Assembly: GCA_045538075.1 (NCBI GenBank)
Contig: JAZSQT010000036.1
Coordinates: forward strand, 1 to 9,302
Source of the DNA: JAZSQT01 sp045538075
GTDB taxonomy: Bacteria; Chrysiogenota; Deferribacteres; Deferribacterales; Mucispirillaceae
Length of the DNA stretch: 9,302 bases
Reading direction: 5' to 3'
In this document: positions 1-6,823 of the stretch, in pieces
Numbering within the stretch: the first letter of the stretch is position 1
How the letters are laid out: every line of letters starts with the position of its first letter
The notes under the pieces: generated by a model
What the model saw: the letters and a program-made list of their open reading frames with translations, nothing else
Told to the model about the DNA's origin: nothing
Databases searched by the model: none
Translations under genes and position numbers: made by a program

Positions 1-741
1 TTTACGATTATTTTTCTTTTAGGTGTTATTACTACTTTAATAATTAAAAAATCACACAATTCTACAATGAATGTTTCTTGTGATATAATTACAAAAGAAG
101 AAGTTATTGATAATATTAAGAAAAATTTTAAGGATATAGGAAATATTTCTATAGGTGATTGTGTTATTCCTGGTTTAAGAGAAATTACAATTATTGACAC
201 TGGAGAGATTTTTTATACAGATTTATATGGCAATTATACTGTTTTAGGAATGTTATTTAACGAAAAAGGAGAGAATATAACGAAACAAAAATATGATGAG
301 ATTATAAAAAAACAAAATGAAAATATATTAAATAGTATAGATAAAAGTATTGCACTAAAATTTGGTGATGGATTAAAAGAGGTTATTGAATTTACTGATG
401 TAGATTGTCCTTTTTGTATTCAAGCAGAAAAAGTATTTAAAGAAGACATAAAGGATATAACACGTTACGTCTATCTAACTCCAATAGATGCACTCCACCC
501 ACAAGCAAAAAAGAAAAGTATTCATATATTATGTTCAGAAAATAAAGAAATTGAATATGAAAAAGTAATTAAAGGAGAAATAACAGAATTTAGGGAATGT
601 GAAGATGGTATCTTAATGTTAGATAAACATAAAGAGTTTGCAAATAAATTGAAATTACAAGGCACACCTTTATTTTTTTATAATGGTGTTAAATATTCTG
701 GTTTAACAGATGATTTAATAAATAAATTAAAAGCAGAATAA
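1..741 (+). CDS. dsbC: DsbC-like thiol:disulfide isomerase of the tra operon (5' end outside the window)
   Basis: This is a periplasmic thioredoxin-fold protein that probably reshuffles disulfides in the Cys-rich transfer proteins encoded downstream. Numbering from the Met at 67, the redox site is C114-P-F-C117 in the context FTDVDCPFC, followed by a helix. A cis-proline loop G199-T-P201 precedes FFYNG, and there is a HPQAKKKS stretch with a further Cys, all typical of the DsbC/DsbG family. The reading frame is open from base 1 to the Met at 67. Those 22 codons encode a strongly hydrophobic run followed by KK (FTIIFLLGVITTLIIKK), which looks like a signal peptide or membrane anchor. No purine-rich ribosome site precedes 67. 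The true start is therefore probably upstream of the window and the gene is shown as 5'-partial. The part before the redox domain would be the DsbC-type dimerisation region. A disulfide isomerase inside the tra cluster is also known from SXT/R391-type elements. The fold is certain; DsbC versus DsbG or another paralogue is inferred. Confidence 0.85.
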   Translation, partial: FTIIFLLGVITTLIIKKSHNSTMNVSCDIITKEEVIDNIKKNFKDIGNISIGDCVIPGLREITIIDTGEIFYTDLYGNYTVLGMLFNEKGENITKQKYDEIIKKQNENILNSIDKSIALKFGDGLKEVIEFTDVDCPFCIQAEKVFKEDIKDITRYVYLTPIDALHPQAKKKSIHILCSENKEIEYEKVIKGEITEFRECEDGILMLDKHKEFANKLKLQGTPLFFYNGVKYSGLTDDLINKLKAE

Positions 742-749
742 GGTGAATT

Positions 750-1328
750 ATGGATATTACTGCTGTAATTCTATCAACTGCTATTGTGTTCGGTTTAAAT
801 CCTTTTGATAATAGTGTTTATCAAAAGGAAGTGTATAAACCTATTGCCATGCCAGTCCATCAAATTAAATGGGCTGGTATAAATAAACTTAATAAATTGA
901 CTAATGTTCAAAAAATAAATCAAAATGATTTATCAAATTTAAAATTATCAGATGAATTAAATAACTTAAAAGATAAAGATAATTTATTAGAAGAATTAGA
1001 AGATGGTAGAAAAAAAATAACAATTAAATTTCCAGTAGAAAAAAGTGAGCCTATATCTATTGATGAATTAGAGGCTTTTTTTAATCTTAAGAAACAAAAT
1101 ATAAAAGATATATCTGTAATAGGTTATGCATCTCCAGATGGTCCTCGCCCAAAAATGCAAGAAACATTAGCAAGACAAAGAGCAGAAAAAATAGTTAATC
1201 TTTTAAGAAATAAGGGAATAAAAGTAGAAGATGTAATTTCCATTGTATGTCATAAAGGCATTGAACCATCAAAGTGTTGGCGTGCTGATGTTTATGTGGA
1301 AATAGAAGAAAAAAAGGAGAATAAATGA
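750..1328 (+). CDS. small OmpA-like (peptidoglycan-binding domain) protein in the tra operon
   Basis: The protein has 192 residues. Residues 4-16 are hydrophobic and could serve as a weak signal or membrane segment. Residues 40-90 are Asn/Lys/Leu-rich and probably linker or helix. Residues about 88-187 look like an OmpA C-terminal domain: a strand ITIKFPVE, then VIGYASPDG at 123-131, then L140-A-R-Q-R144-A followed by a helix, and a last strand RADVYVEIE. In this family an Asp and an Arg hold the diaminopimelate of peptidoglycan; D130 and R144 are the best candidates here. Two cysteines (C167, C176) could form a disulfide. The start follows an AAGGTGA ribosome site 8 nt after the previous stop, and the stop overlaps the traB start (ATGA). 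The gene sits just before traB, where F has traK, but I see no TraK secretin-like features. It may anchor the secretion channel to the cell wall; that role is inferred from domain and position. Confidence 0.7.
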   Translation: MDITAVILSTAIVFGLNPFDNSVYQKEVYKPIAMPVHQIKWAGINKLNKLTNVQKINQNDLSNLKLSDELNNLKDKDNLLEELEDGRKKITIKFPVEKSEPISIDELEAFFNLKKQNIKDISVIGYASPDGPRPKMQETLARQRAEKIVNLLRNKGIKVEDVISIVCHKGIEPSKCWRADVYVEIEEKKENK

Positions 1329-2569
1329 AATTTGCATATGATAATGAAAAAAAGAAACGGCTAATGGTTATTGGTTTAGTTTTTGGTGGTATTGGTTTAT
1401 TTGTATGGATGCTATTAGATTTTACTGGTGGTAAAGAAGAAGTAAAAGAAGTAGCTACAATAAATGTTGTAAATAAAGAACAATCATTAGAAGAAGGATA
1501 TAAAGTTCGTTTTGGAGAAGATTTATTAAAACTAAAAGATACAAATAATAAATTATTAAAAGAAATAGAGAATTTAAATAAAAAAACAGAGCTATTATCT
1601 GGTCATAATAAAAAATTACAAGATGATTTAAAAAATACAGAGAATAAATTACAAGAAGATTTATTAGCAATGAAATTAGCTCCACCAGAAACACCAGAAG
1701 ATTTAAAAGAAAAAAATAAAAAAGAAACAGATGAAAAAGAAACTTATAAAATACCACCACCTCCAGCTGATATAAATATGCAACAATCTAATGATGTGGT
1801 TGTTCCAATTGGTGTTGATAATAAAAATGGACCACAAGTTACAGTATTAACGAATTTGATTTCTGTAGGTGAGCCTATAGGTAAAAGTATGGAAGAAGAA
1901 AAAAAGGAGGAGATATTAAAAAAGCCTTCTTTAAAAATACCTGCTGGGTCTTTTGTTAAAGGAATGTTGTTATCTGGTGTTATTGCACCCACGATGGGAG
2001 AAGGTTTGAATGATCCTATTCCCTCTTTATTACGAGTAACAGGTATATCTAATTTGCCAAATTTTAGTAAAGCCGATATTAGAGGTTGTTTTATTTTAGC
2101 AGAAACAAAAGGAAATTTAGCAACAGAAACGGTGTCATTTAGATTGAAAACTTTGAGTTGTATAAAAAATGATGGTTCAACGTATGAGAAGCCAATAACT
2201 GGTTACGTAACAGGTGAAAATGGTATGGAGGGATTACCTGGTAGAGTTGTATCTAAACAAGGTGCAATAATTGCAAGAGCTTTTGCTGCAGAATTCGCTG
2301 GAGGAATTGCAGAAGCGTTTGAGGAGCAAGGTCAAATTGTATCAACAACGGCAAGTGGAGTTGTAACAACTTTAGACCCTAATAAAACACTAGAGACTGG
2401 CTTATTTGCTGGAACAAGTGCAGCGTTAAATAGAATTAGTGAATTTTACATGGATTTAGCAGAAAATATGGTTCCAGTTATTGAAATTAACTCTGGTAGA
2501 AAAATTGATATTGTATTCACTACAGAAGTTAATTTTGATGAAGTTGAAGATAAAAAGGAAGGTAAATAA
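1325..2569 (+). CDS. traB: TraB, VirB10-like scaffold of the F-type T4SS
   Basis: TraB bridges the inner membrane and the outer-membrane core ring of the conjugation channel. The 414-residue protein has the expected order. A short basic cytoplasmic tail (KKKR at 9-12) comes first, then one membrane segment at about 13-31. A long charged stretch with heptad-like Leu/Lys/Asn pattern (about 55-118) is probably a coiled coil. A Pro-rich linker follows, including IPPPPAD at 143-149. The C-terminal VirB10/TrbI-type beta domain spans about 200-405. Recognisable parts of that domain are IPAGSFVKGMLLSGV, the ADIRGCF stretch with C255 and a second Cys at C279, ETVSFRLKTLSC, GYVTGENG, GLPGRVVSKQG, and the alanine-rich helix region AIIARAFAAEFAGG. 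F TraB is somewhat longer, about 475 residues. The start has an AAAAAGGAG site at 1311-1319 and overlaps the upstream stop by 4 nt, indicating coupled translation. Assignment is firm. Confidence 0.95.
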   Translation: MKFAYDNEKKKRLMVIGLVFGGIGLFVWMLLDFTGGKEEVKEVATINVVNKEQSLEEGYKVRFGEDLLKLKDTNNKLLKEIENLNKKTELLSGHNKKLQDDLKNTENKLQEDLLAMKLAPPETPEDLKEKNKKETDEKETYKIPPPPADINMQQSNDVVVPIGVDNKNGPQVTVLTNLISVGEPIGKSMEEEKKEEILKKPSLKIPAGSFVKGMLLSGVIAPTMGEGLNDPIPSLLRVTGISNLPNFSKADIRGCFILAETKGNLATETVSFRLKTLSCIKNDGSTYEKPITGYVTGENGMEGLPGRVVSKQGAIIARAFAAEFAGGIAEAFEEQGQIVSTTASGVVTTLDPNKTLETGLFAGTSAALNRISEFYMDLAENMVPVIEINSGRKIDIVFTTEVNFDEVEDKKEGK

Positions 2570-2570
2570 T

Positions 2571-2738
2571 ATGAGGTATTTAGTATTATTGTTATTGATA
2601 GTAATTACTTCTGGTTGTTCGGTATTTATGCCATATAAAGAAAATTTTGCATGTAATATTGATGGAGCAATGGGCTATTGTGGTAGTCTAAATGATGTAT
2701 ATGAATATTCTTTAGCGATAGAAAAAGGAGAAAGGTAG
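2571..2738 (+). CDS. traV: TraV N-terminal-like outer-membrane lipoprotein (split TraV, part 1)
   Basis: This 55-residue lipoprotein begins MRYLVLLLLIVITSGC, with lipidation expected at C16 (I-T-S-G-C agrees with the prokaryotic lipobox pattern). The mature part has a Cys pair, FACN (C28) and YCGS (C37), followed by a short acidic helix. The beginning of TraV from F and relatives has the same plan: a lipobox Cys, then two nearby Cys in an EFECN...C arrangement. TraV forms the outer-membrane ring around TraB and TraK. The usual TraV of about 150-200 residues is cut short here by a TAG; the missing C-terminal part is encoded by the next gene. The start at 2571 is chosen over an in-frame ATG at 2481 because it follows AAGGAAGG (2555-2562) directly, lies 1 nt after the traB stop and begins the signal peptide. 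The earlier start would overlap traB by 89 nt and add a non-signal leader. Confidence 0.75.
   Translation: MRYLVLLLLIVITSGCSVFMPYKENFACNIDGAMGYCGSLNDVYEYSLAIEKGER
2722..2730 (+). promoter_or_regulatory. ribosome-binding site for the GTG start at 2738
   Basis: AAAAAGGAG ends 7 nt before the GTG at 2738. It lies within the last codons of the preceding lipoprotein gene. It decides the start of the second traV-like gene and shows that this gene can initiate by itself rather than only as a frameshifted extension. Confidence 0.65.
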
Positions 2739-3184
2739 TGAAAATTAAATATATTTTAATTTTTTTAATGGTTTTATTATCTCTTGGTTGTAGCAGTAAA
2801 TCGGTAAAATATGTGATACCAGTAGATGAATATAATGCAAAAACTATTGAAGAAATTTTAGAGAATAAAAAATTAACAAATGAAGAAAAAGTGCAAATTA
2901 TTCAAGTTAAGATGGCTGAAGAATTAGAGCGTAAAAAGAGAGCGGTGGAAACAGAAAAAGATAATAAACTTGCAGCTATTATTAATAGGCCAGTTACGCC
3001 ATTAAGAACTCCAGATACTATTTTAAGAGTTCTTTTATTACCTTATACAGATAGTAACAATGTTTTGCATTCATGGAAGTATTCATTTGTGAAAGTTGAT
3101 GATGGCAAATGGATATTATCAGATTATTTGAATAGCACAATTCCTAATTCTGGTCATTTTCTTACACCATTGGAGAAGAAATAA
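2738..3184 (+). CDS. TraV C-terminal-like lipoprotein (split TraV, part 2)
   Basis: This 148-residue protein starts with GTG, sharing one base with the preceding stop (TAGTG). It has its own lipoprotein signal, MKIKYILIFLMVLLSLGC, with lipidation expected at C18. Residues 35-80 form a charged, probably helical stretch (EEKVQIIQVKMAEELERKKR). Residues 86-125 carry what I read as the TraV C-terminal signature: TPLRTPDTILRVLLLPYTD, then NVLHSWKYSFVKV and GKW. In F TraV the matching segment reads PLRTGEQTAALWIAPYID, then DVYHQPSSVFFVIK and SAW. This identification rests on recalled family sequence, not on a search. Together with the previous gene it supplies both halves of TraV, but in a different reading frame and with a second membrane anchor. 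The end overlaps the traC start by 1 nt (TAATG). It could instead be named a stand-alone TraV-like lipoprotein. Confidence 0.7.
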   Translation: MKIKYILIFLMVLLSLGCSSKSVKYVIPVDEYNAKTIEEILENKKLTNEEKVQIIQVKMAEELERKKRAVETEKDNKLAAIINRPVTPLRTPDTILRVLLLPYTDSNNVLHSWKYSFVKVDDGKWILSDYLNSTIPNSGHFLTPLEKK

Positions 3185-5709
3185 TGAAAATTTCAGCTGG
3201 TTCAAATCCTAATATATATAAAATGTTGGTTGATAGAGAACAGTTACCACTCCCATATTTTGATTTTGACAAAGAAAATAATATATATTTTATGGATGAT
3301 GGTGCTTTAAGTGTAATTTTTGAATGTAAACCTTATGGTGGTTATTCATCAGAAGCTGGGTTAAGCACTGTAATGAATGTTTTACCAGAAGGTGCAGCAT
3401 TACAATTTATATTATTACCTTCAAGAGATGTTACAGAAATTGTTGATAGATGGAAAAATAATAAAACTAAGCAAGGTGAAATATATGAAGTAACACGAGA
3501 CAGTTATTCAAATTTTATAGAAAGCAAAATTAGTCAAATTGTAACCCAAAATATGAGAGTATTCGTATCAAATTATGTTTTATTAATAGCATTAACTATT
3601 GGAGGACGGGATAAAGAGCATGGAATATTTGATAAAATACTTGATTTCATGAAGAATAAGAAAGATAAATCTGGTGAAAATAATAATGAGGTATTAAGTT
3701 TTGAGAAAAATTTTAATACTTTGAAAGATTGTCAGAGTAGAATGAGAGCAGCATTAGAAAGTGCAAATTTAAGTCCAGTATTATTACAACCTGATAGATT
3801 AATACGTCATATTTATTCAATATTTAATCCTAATCACGATTTTAGAACTATCCCTTCTTATAGAGATGGTTTAGTTAATATTAGTGATAGAATGATAGCA
3901 AATGATACTGTAGTTGAGATTGCCGATGATCATATAGTATTTGATAAGTGTTTTGCACGTTCTTTAAGTGTAAAAGATTATGCTTATGAGTGGAGTGTTG
4001 CTATGGCAGAACATTTTATTGGTAACCCATTTGGTTTGCAAACCATAGAAAGCCAAGTAATGCTTTGTCTTAATATTATAAATGAGGGTAAAAAGGGGAT
4101 AGATAATGTTAAAAGACGTTCACAGATAATTTTATCGCAAAAATTACCAGAACACTTATTTCCACGTTTAGCGATGAAGCAACGAGATTTAGTTCTTGCA
4201 AATAAAGAGTTGGAGAAAGGTAAGAAGATATTTCATATAAATTTCGGTATCATGGCTTTTGGAAATTCTTATGATCATTTAAACACTATAACAGGTCAAG
4301 TGAAATCGTATTTTCAGACTTTAGGTTTTTCGTTAGAGGAAGATAGGTATATTAATTTACCCATTCTATTATCAATGCTTCCTGGTAATTATGATAATAA
4401 AATGAAACAAGATTTAGGTAGAGGTTTACCTGTATTTAGTGAGAATGCAGTAGATTTAGCACCTATTGCTGCAGACTGGGGAGGTAGAGCATATATTCCA
4501 GAAGTTTTTATGTTTTCTCCACGTGGGCAGTTGTTTTCTTTTGATTTTTTTGCATCTAATACAAACTACAATTCTTTCATAATTGGAACATCTGGAGCAG
4601 GTAAATCTGTTGCATTACAATATATAGCAATGAATTATATGATGAGTAATGCGAGAATATTTATTATTGATATTGGTGGTAGCTATGAAAACTTTGCTTC
4701 AATATTAAATGGTCAATATATAGATATTATTCCAGATAAACCAATGTGTTTAAATCCTTTTACAGATTTAACAAGTGTAGAGATTTACAAGGAATTTAAA
4801 GAATTTTTAGTAGATTGGTATTGGTTAATGGGTTGTCCTCAAGATGTTAAGTTAGCAGATGAACATGAGCGTTATATTAAATCTTTTTTAGTTATGGCAT
4901 TAGATTTAACATATGATAAATATGGAATAAGAAGTGGTGTAGATACTGTTATTGAATGTTTTATAGAGGTAAGCAAGAAAGAAGATGGAACATTAGACGA
5001 ACGTTGCCAAGATTTTGCTCAGATTTTATCTATGTATGCTATAACAGGGCCTTATGGTGCATTTTTTAATGGTGAATGCAATATTTCCTTTACAAGTGAT
5101 ATTGTTGTGATGGAAACAGGGTCTATGGAAGATAATCCTAATTTACGTGATCCAATTCTAATGATGCTAACTTTTCATATATCTAAAAGTATTTATTTAA
5201 CAAAAGATTTTTCTAGGAAAGTATTAGTTATGATAGATGAAGCACATAAATTTTTAGGTCAACCTCGTATAGCTGGTTTTATACAACAGGCTTACAGACG
5301 ATACCGTAAACATAATGCAAGTATGGTTATAGGGACACAAGGTTGGGAAGATTTAGCAGATACTTCAACTTCTACTGCTGGTAGAGTTATTATAGAAAAT
5401 AGTGCATTTCAAATTTTCATGGCACAAAGCCCTGCATCAAGTGAAAAATTAAAAAATTCTACTTCTCACAACTTTAGCCCTTACGAAAAAAGTATGATAG
5501 ATAGCATTAATTCTATTAAAGGTGAATATTCTGAAGCAATTTTGATTTTTGAAAAAACAAAAATGAAATTGAGATTTGTTCTTGATGACTGGATGAAAAG
5601 GATATTTTTCACTACTCCTGCAATGAGAACTTATATAAGAGGAAAAGTAGCAGAAGGAATGACTTTTAAAGAAGCAGTTGAGACGATGCCTAAAGATTTA
5701 ATTAAATAA
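3184..5709 (+). CDS. traC: TraC, VirB4-family ATPase of the F-type T4SS
   Basis: TraC is the cytoplasmic, inner-membrane-associated ATPase needed for pilus assembly. Its 841 residues are close to the roughly 875 of F TraC. The N-terminal half (about 10-440) is the TraC/VirB4 N-terminal region, including the early sequence YFDFDKENNIYFMDDGALSV and later QVKSYFQTLGFSLEED. The C-terminal half is a RecA-like ATPase. Walker A is G468-TSGAGK-S475; FIIDIGGSY follows shortly after. Walker B is VLVMIDEAHKF, with D685-E686 as the Mg and catalytic acids. The arginine-rich helix QQAYRRYRKHN (702-711) and IGTQGWEDL (sensor-like, 716-724) are the usual VirB4 elements. The ATG overlaps the preceding stop (TAATG) and a GGAG lies at 3172-3175. 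All key residues are intact, so the protein should be active. Assignment is firm. Confidence 0.97.
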   Translation: MKISAGSNPNIYKMLVDREQLPLPYFDFDKENNIYFMDDGALSVIFECKPYGGYSSEAGLSTVMNVLPEGAALQFILLPSRDVTEIVDRWKNNKTKQGEIYEVTRDSYSNFIESKISQIVTQNMRVFVSNYVLLIALTIGGRDKEHGIFDKILDFMKNKKDKSGENNNEVLSFEKNFNTLKDCQSRMRAALESANLSPVLLQPDRLIRHIYSIFNPNHDFRTIPSYRDGLVNISDRMIANDTVVEIADDHIVFDKCFARSLSVKDYAYEWSVAMAEHFIGNPFGLQTIESQVMLCLNIINEGKKGIDNVKRRSQIILSQKLPEHLFPRLAMKQRDLVLANKELEKGKKIFHINFGIMAFGNSYDHLNTITGQVKSYFQTLGFSLEEDRYINLPILLSMLPGNYDNKMKQDLGRGLPVFSENAVDLAPIAADWGGRAYIPEVFMFSPRGQLFSFDFFASNTNYNSFIIGTSGAGKSVALQYIAMNYMMSNARIFIIDIGGSYENFASILNGQYIDIIPDKPMCLNPFTDLTSVEIYKEFKEFLVDWYWLMGCPQDVKLADEHERYIKSFLVMALDLTYDKYGIRSGVDTVIECFIEVSKKEDGTLDERCQDFAQILSMYAITGPYGAFFNGECNISFTSDIVVMETGSMEDNPNLRDPILMMLTFHISKSIYLTKDFSRKVLVMIDEAHKFLGQPRIAGFIQQAYRRYRKHNASMVIGTQGWEDLADTSTSTAGRVIIENSAFQIFMAQSPASSEKLKNSTSHNFSPYEKSMIDSINSIKGEYSEAILIFEKTKMKLRFVLDDWMKRIFFTTPAMRTYIRGKVAEGMTFKEAVETMPKDLIK

Positions 5710-5724
5710 ACAATAGGATAATTT

Positions 5725-6216
5725 ATGAAAATTTTAAGATTTTTAAAAAATATGGATTTGAAAAATAAAATAGCAATATGTGTTTTATTTGGAGTTCTTA
5801 TTGGTTCATTTTTATTATATTCAAGAGATGTGTCTCTTGAATATAATTTTTGGATAAAAGGAATTTCTTTTAATGAGCCAGTGTATCAAAATGGAGATTA
5901 TATATTTCTTGCTTGGAGTGATAATACTGGTAAACCGAAGAATTTAGTTAAAAAAATAATGTGTTCTCCAGGGCAAAAAATAAATAACCAAAATAATATA
6001 TTTTATTGTGATGATAATTTAATTGCTACTGCCTTAGATGTAGATAAAAATGGAAATAAATTACCAAAGTTAGAGATAAATCAAGTAATACCAGAGGGGT
6101 ATTATTTTGTTGTAGGAACTCACCCACGTTCTTATGATAGTAGGTATTTTGGATTAATATCAAAGGATAAAATTATCCGTAAATTATATCCAATAGCAAA
6201 ATATTTAGGATTTTAA
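5725..6216 (+). CDS. S26 signal-peptidase-like protein (TrhF/TraF-type) at the trbI position
   Basis: The protein has 163 residues and one N-terminal membrane segment (about 14-32) with a periplasmic domain. The domain follows the S26 signal peptidase order. ISFNEPVYQNGDYIF (47-61) holds a candidate catalytic Ser48. LVKKIMCSPGQ (74-84) matches the VKRVxGLPGD box, with K76 as candidate general base. PEGYYFVVGTHPRSYDSRYFG (123-143) matches the final PEGxYFxxGDN...SxDSRYxG box. Conjugative S26 peptidases (TraF of RP4, TrhF and TrsF of R27/SXT systems) mature pilin or other transfer proteins, and in SXT-type operons one lies between traC and traW, exactly as here. The Ser motif is unusual, SFNEP rather than SMxP, so activity is not certain. 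The start follows AGGA at 5715-5718, 15 nt after traC. The family call is good; the substrate is unknown. Confidence 0.75.
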   Translation: MKILRFLKNMDLKNKIAICVLFGVLIGSFLLYSRDVSLEYNFWIKGISFNEPVYQNGDYIFLAWSDNTGKPKNLVKKIMCSPGQKINNQNNIFYCDDNLIATALDVDKNGNKLPKLEINQVIPEGYYFVVGTHPRSYDSRYFGLISKDKIIRKLYPIAKYLGF

Positions 6217-6217
6217 T

Positions 6218-6823
6218 ATGATGAGAAGATTTTTATTCTTATCCATATTTTTATTTTTAAGTTTTTCAGTAAGTTACGCAAAAACTTATGAAATTTTAGA
6301 AAAAGATTTTATTGATTTAACAAAAGAATATGCAAAAACTGATGAATTTAAAAAAAGAGTAAATAAAGAAAGAGATAAAAAGATAAATGATATAAAAACT
6401 AGTAGTGGAGAAAAACTTTTAAAATCGGATAAAGATTTTGAATATGAAGTTGATTATATATACACACTCCCTCAAGATATACCAAAGGTTGATAGAGACG
6501 GTAGTATTAAAGGTGTTTTATATCCAAAAGGATATACTTTTAAACCGTTAAAATTTTTATTATCTCCACCTCCTCCACTACTAGTTTTTAATGCTTGTGA
6601 TAAGGCAGAGAAAGACAAAGTAAATAAATTAAAGAAAGTTTTAAAAAGTTATATGCTTGTATCAAGTGGTTGTCCGTTAGAAAAGGTAGTTCAATCAGAT
6701 GAACAAATAATGTTAGTAGATAAAAAAATGATAGAGTTATTTAATTTAAAATATACTGTGAGTGTTATATCCGTTGATATAGATAAAGGGGTTTTTAATG
6801 TTAAAGTTTATAAAAGTCATTAG
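6218..6823 (+). CDS. traW: TraW, periplasmic pilus-assembly protein
   Basis: This 201-residue secreted protein has a Sec signal peptide (hydrophobic 5-18, probable cleavage after SYA at 19-21). TraW works in the periplasm in F-pilus assembly, partnering TrbC in F. The recognisable core is DIPKVDRDGSIKGVLYPKGYTFKPLKFL (87-114), matching DIRDNxGxVxxxGxxxNPLxxV of F TraW. It is followed by a hydrophobic strand ending in FNACD (C127), LVSSGCP (C152), and a C-terminal strand pattern (VSVISVD, FNVKVY) that parallels the end of F TraW. The length is like F TraW (about 210), so no TrbC domain is fused, and no trbC gene is seen nearby. The start chosen has AGGA at 6207-6210; a second ATG directly follows at 6221 and would serve equally well. 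The end overlaps traU by 26 nt. Confidence 0.85.
   Translation: MMRRFLFLSIFLFLSFSVSYAKTYEILEKDFIDLTKEYAKTDEFKKRVNKERDKKINDIKTSSGEKLLKSDKDFEYEVDYIYTLPQDIPKVDRDGSIKGVLYPKGYTFKPLKFLLSPPPPLLVFNACDKAEKDKVNKLKKVLKSYMLVSSGCPLEKVVQSDEQIMLVDKKMIELFNLKYTVSVISVDIDKGVFNVKVYKSH

Noticed and set aside
1305..1319. A AAA AAG slippery heptamer at the end of the OmpA-like gene, which could by a -1 shift fuse it to TraB
   Set aside because: A -1 shift enters the traB frame but meets TAA at 1322-1324, just before the traB ATG, so no fusion results. The purine run is explained as the traB ribosome site.
1905..1922. The same GAAGAAAAAAAGGAG sequence inside traB, with an in-frame A AAA AAG and a GGAGG, suggesting frameshifting or an internal start
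   Set aside because: A -1 shift reaches a stop within about 20 codons and no ATG, GTG or TTG lies at a suitable distance after the GGAGG. Lys/Glu-rich coding in A-rich DNA explains it.
1455..1992. Two open frames on the minus strand opposite traB
   Set aside because: They are shadows of the Lys/Glu- and Pro-rich coding on the + strand. The proteins are low-complexity Leu/Tyr/Phe strings or have no recognisable features.
2481..2570. Upstream in-frame ATG that would lengthen the first TraV-like protein to 85 residues
   Set aside because: It overlaps traB, would place a non-signal leader before the lipoprotein signal, and the ATG at 2571 has a good ribosome site and spacing.
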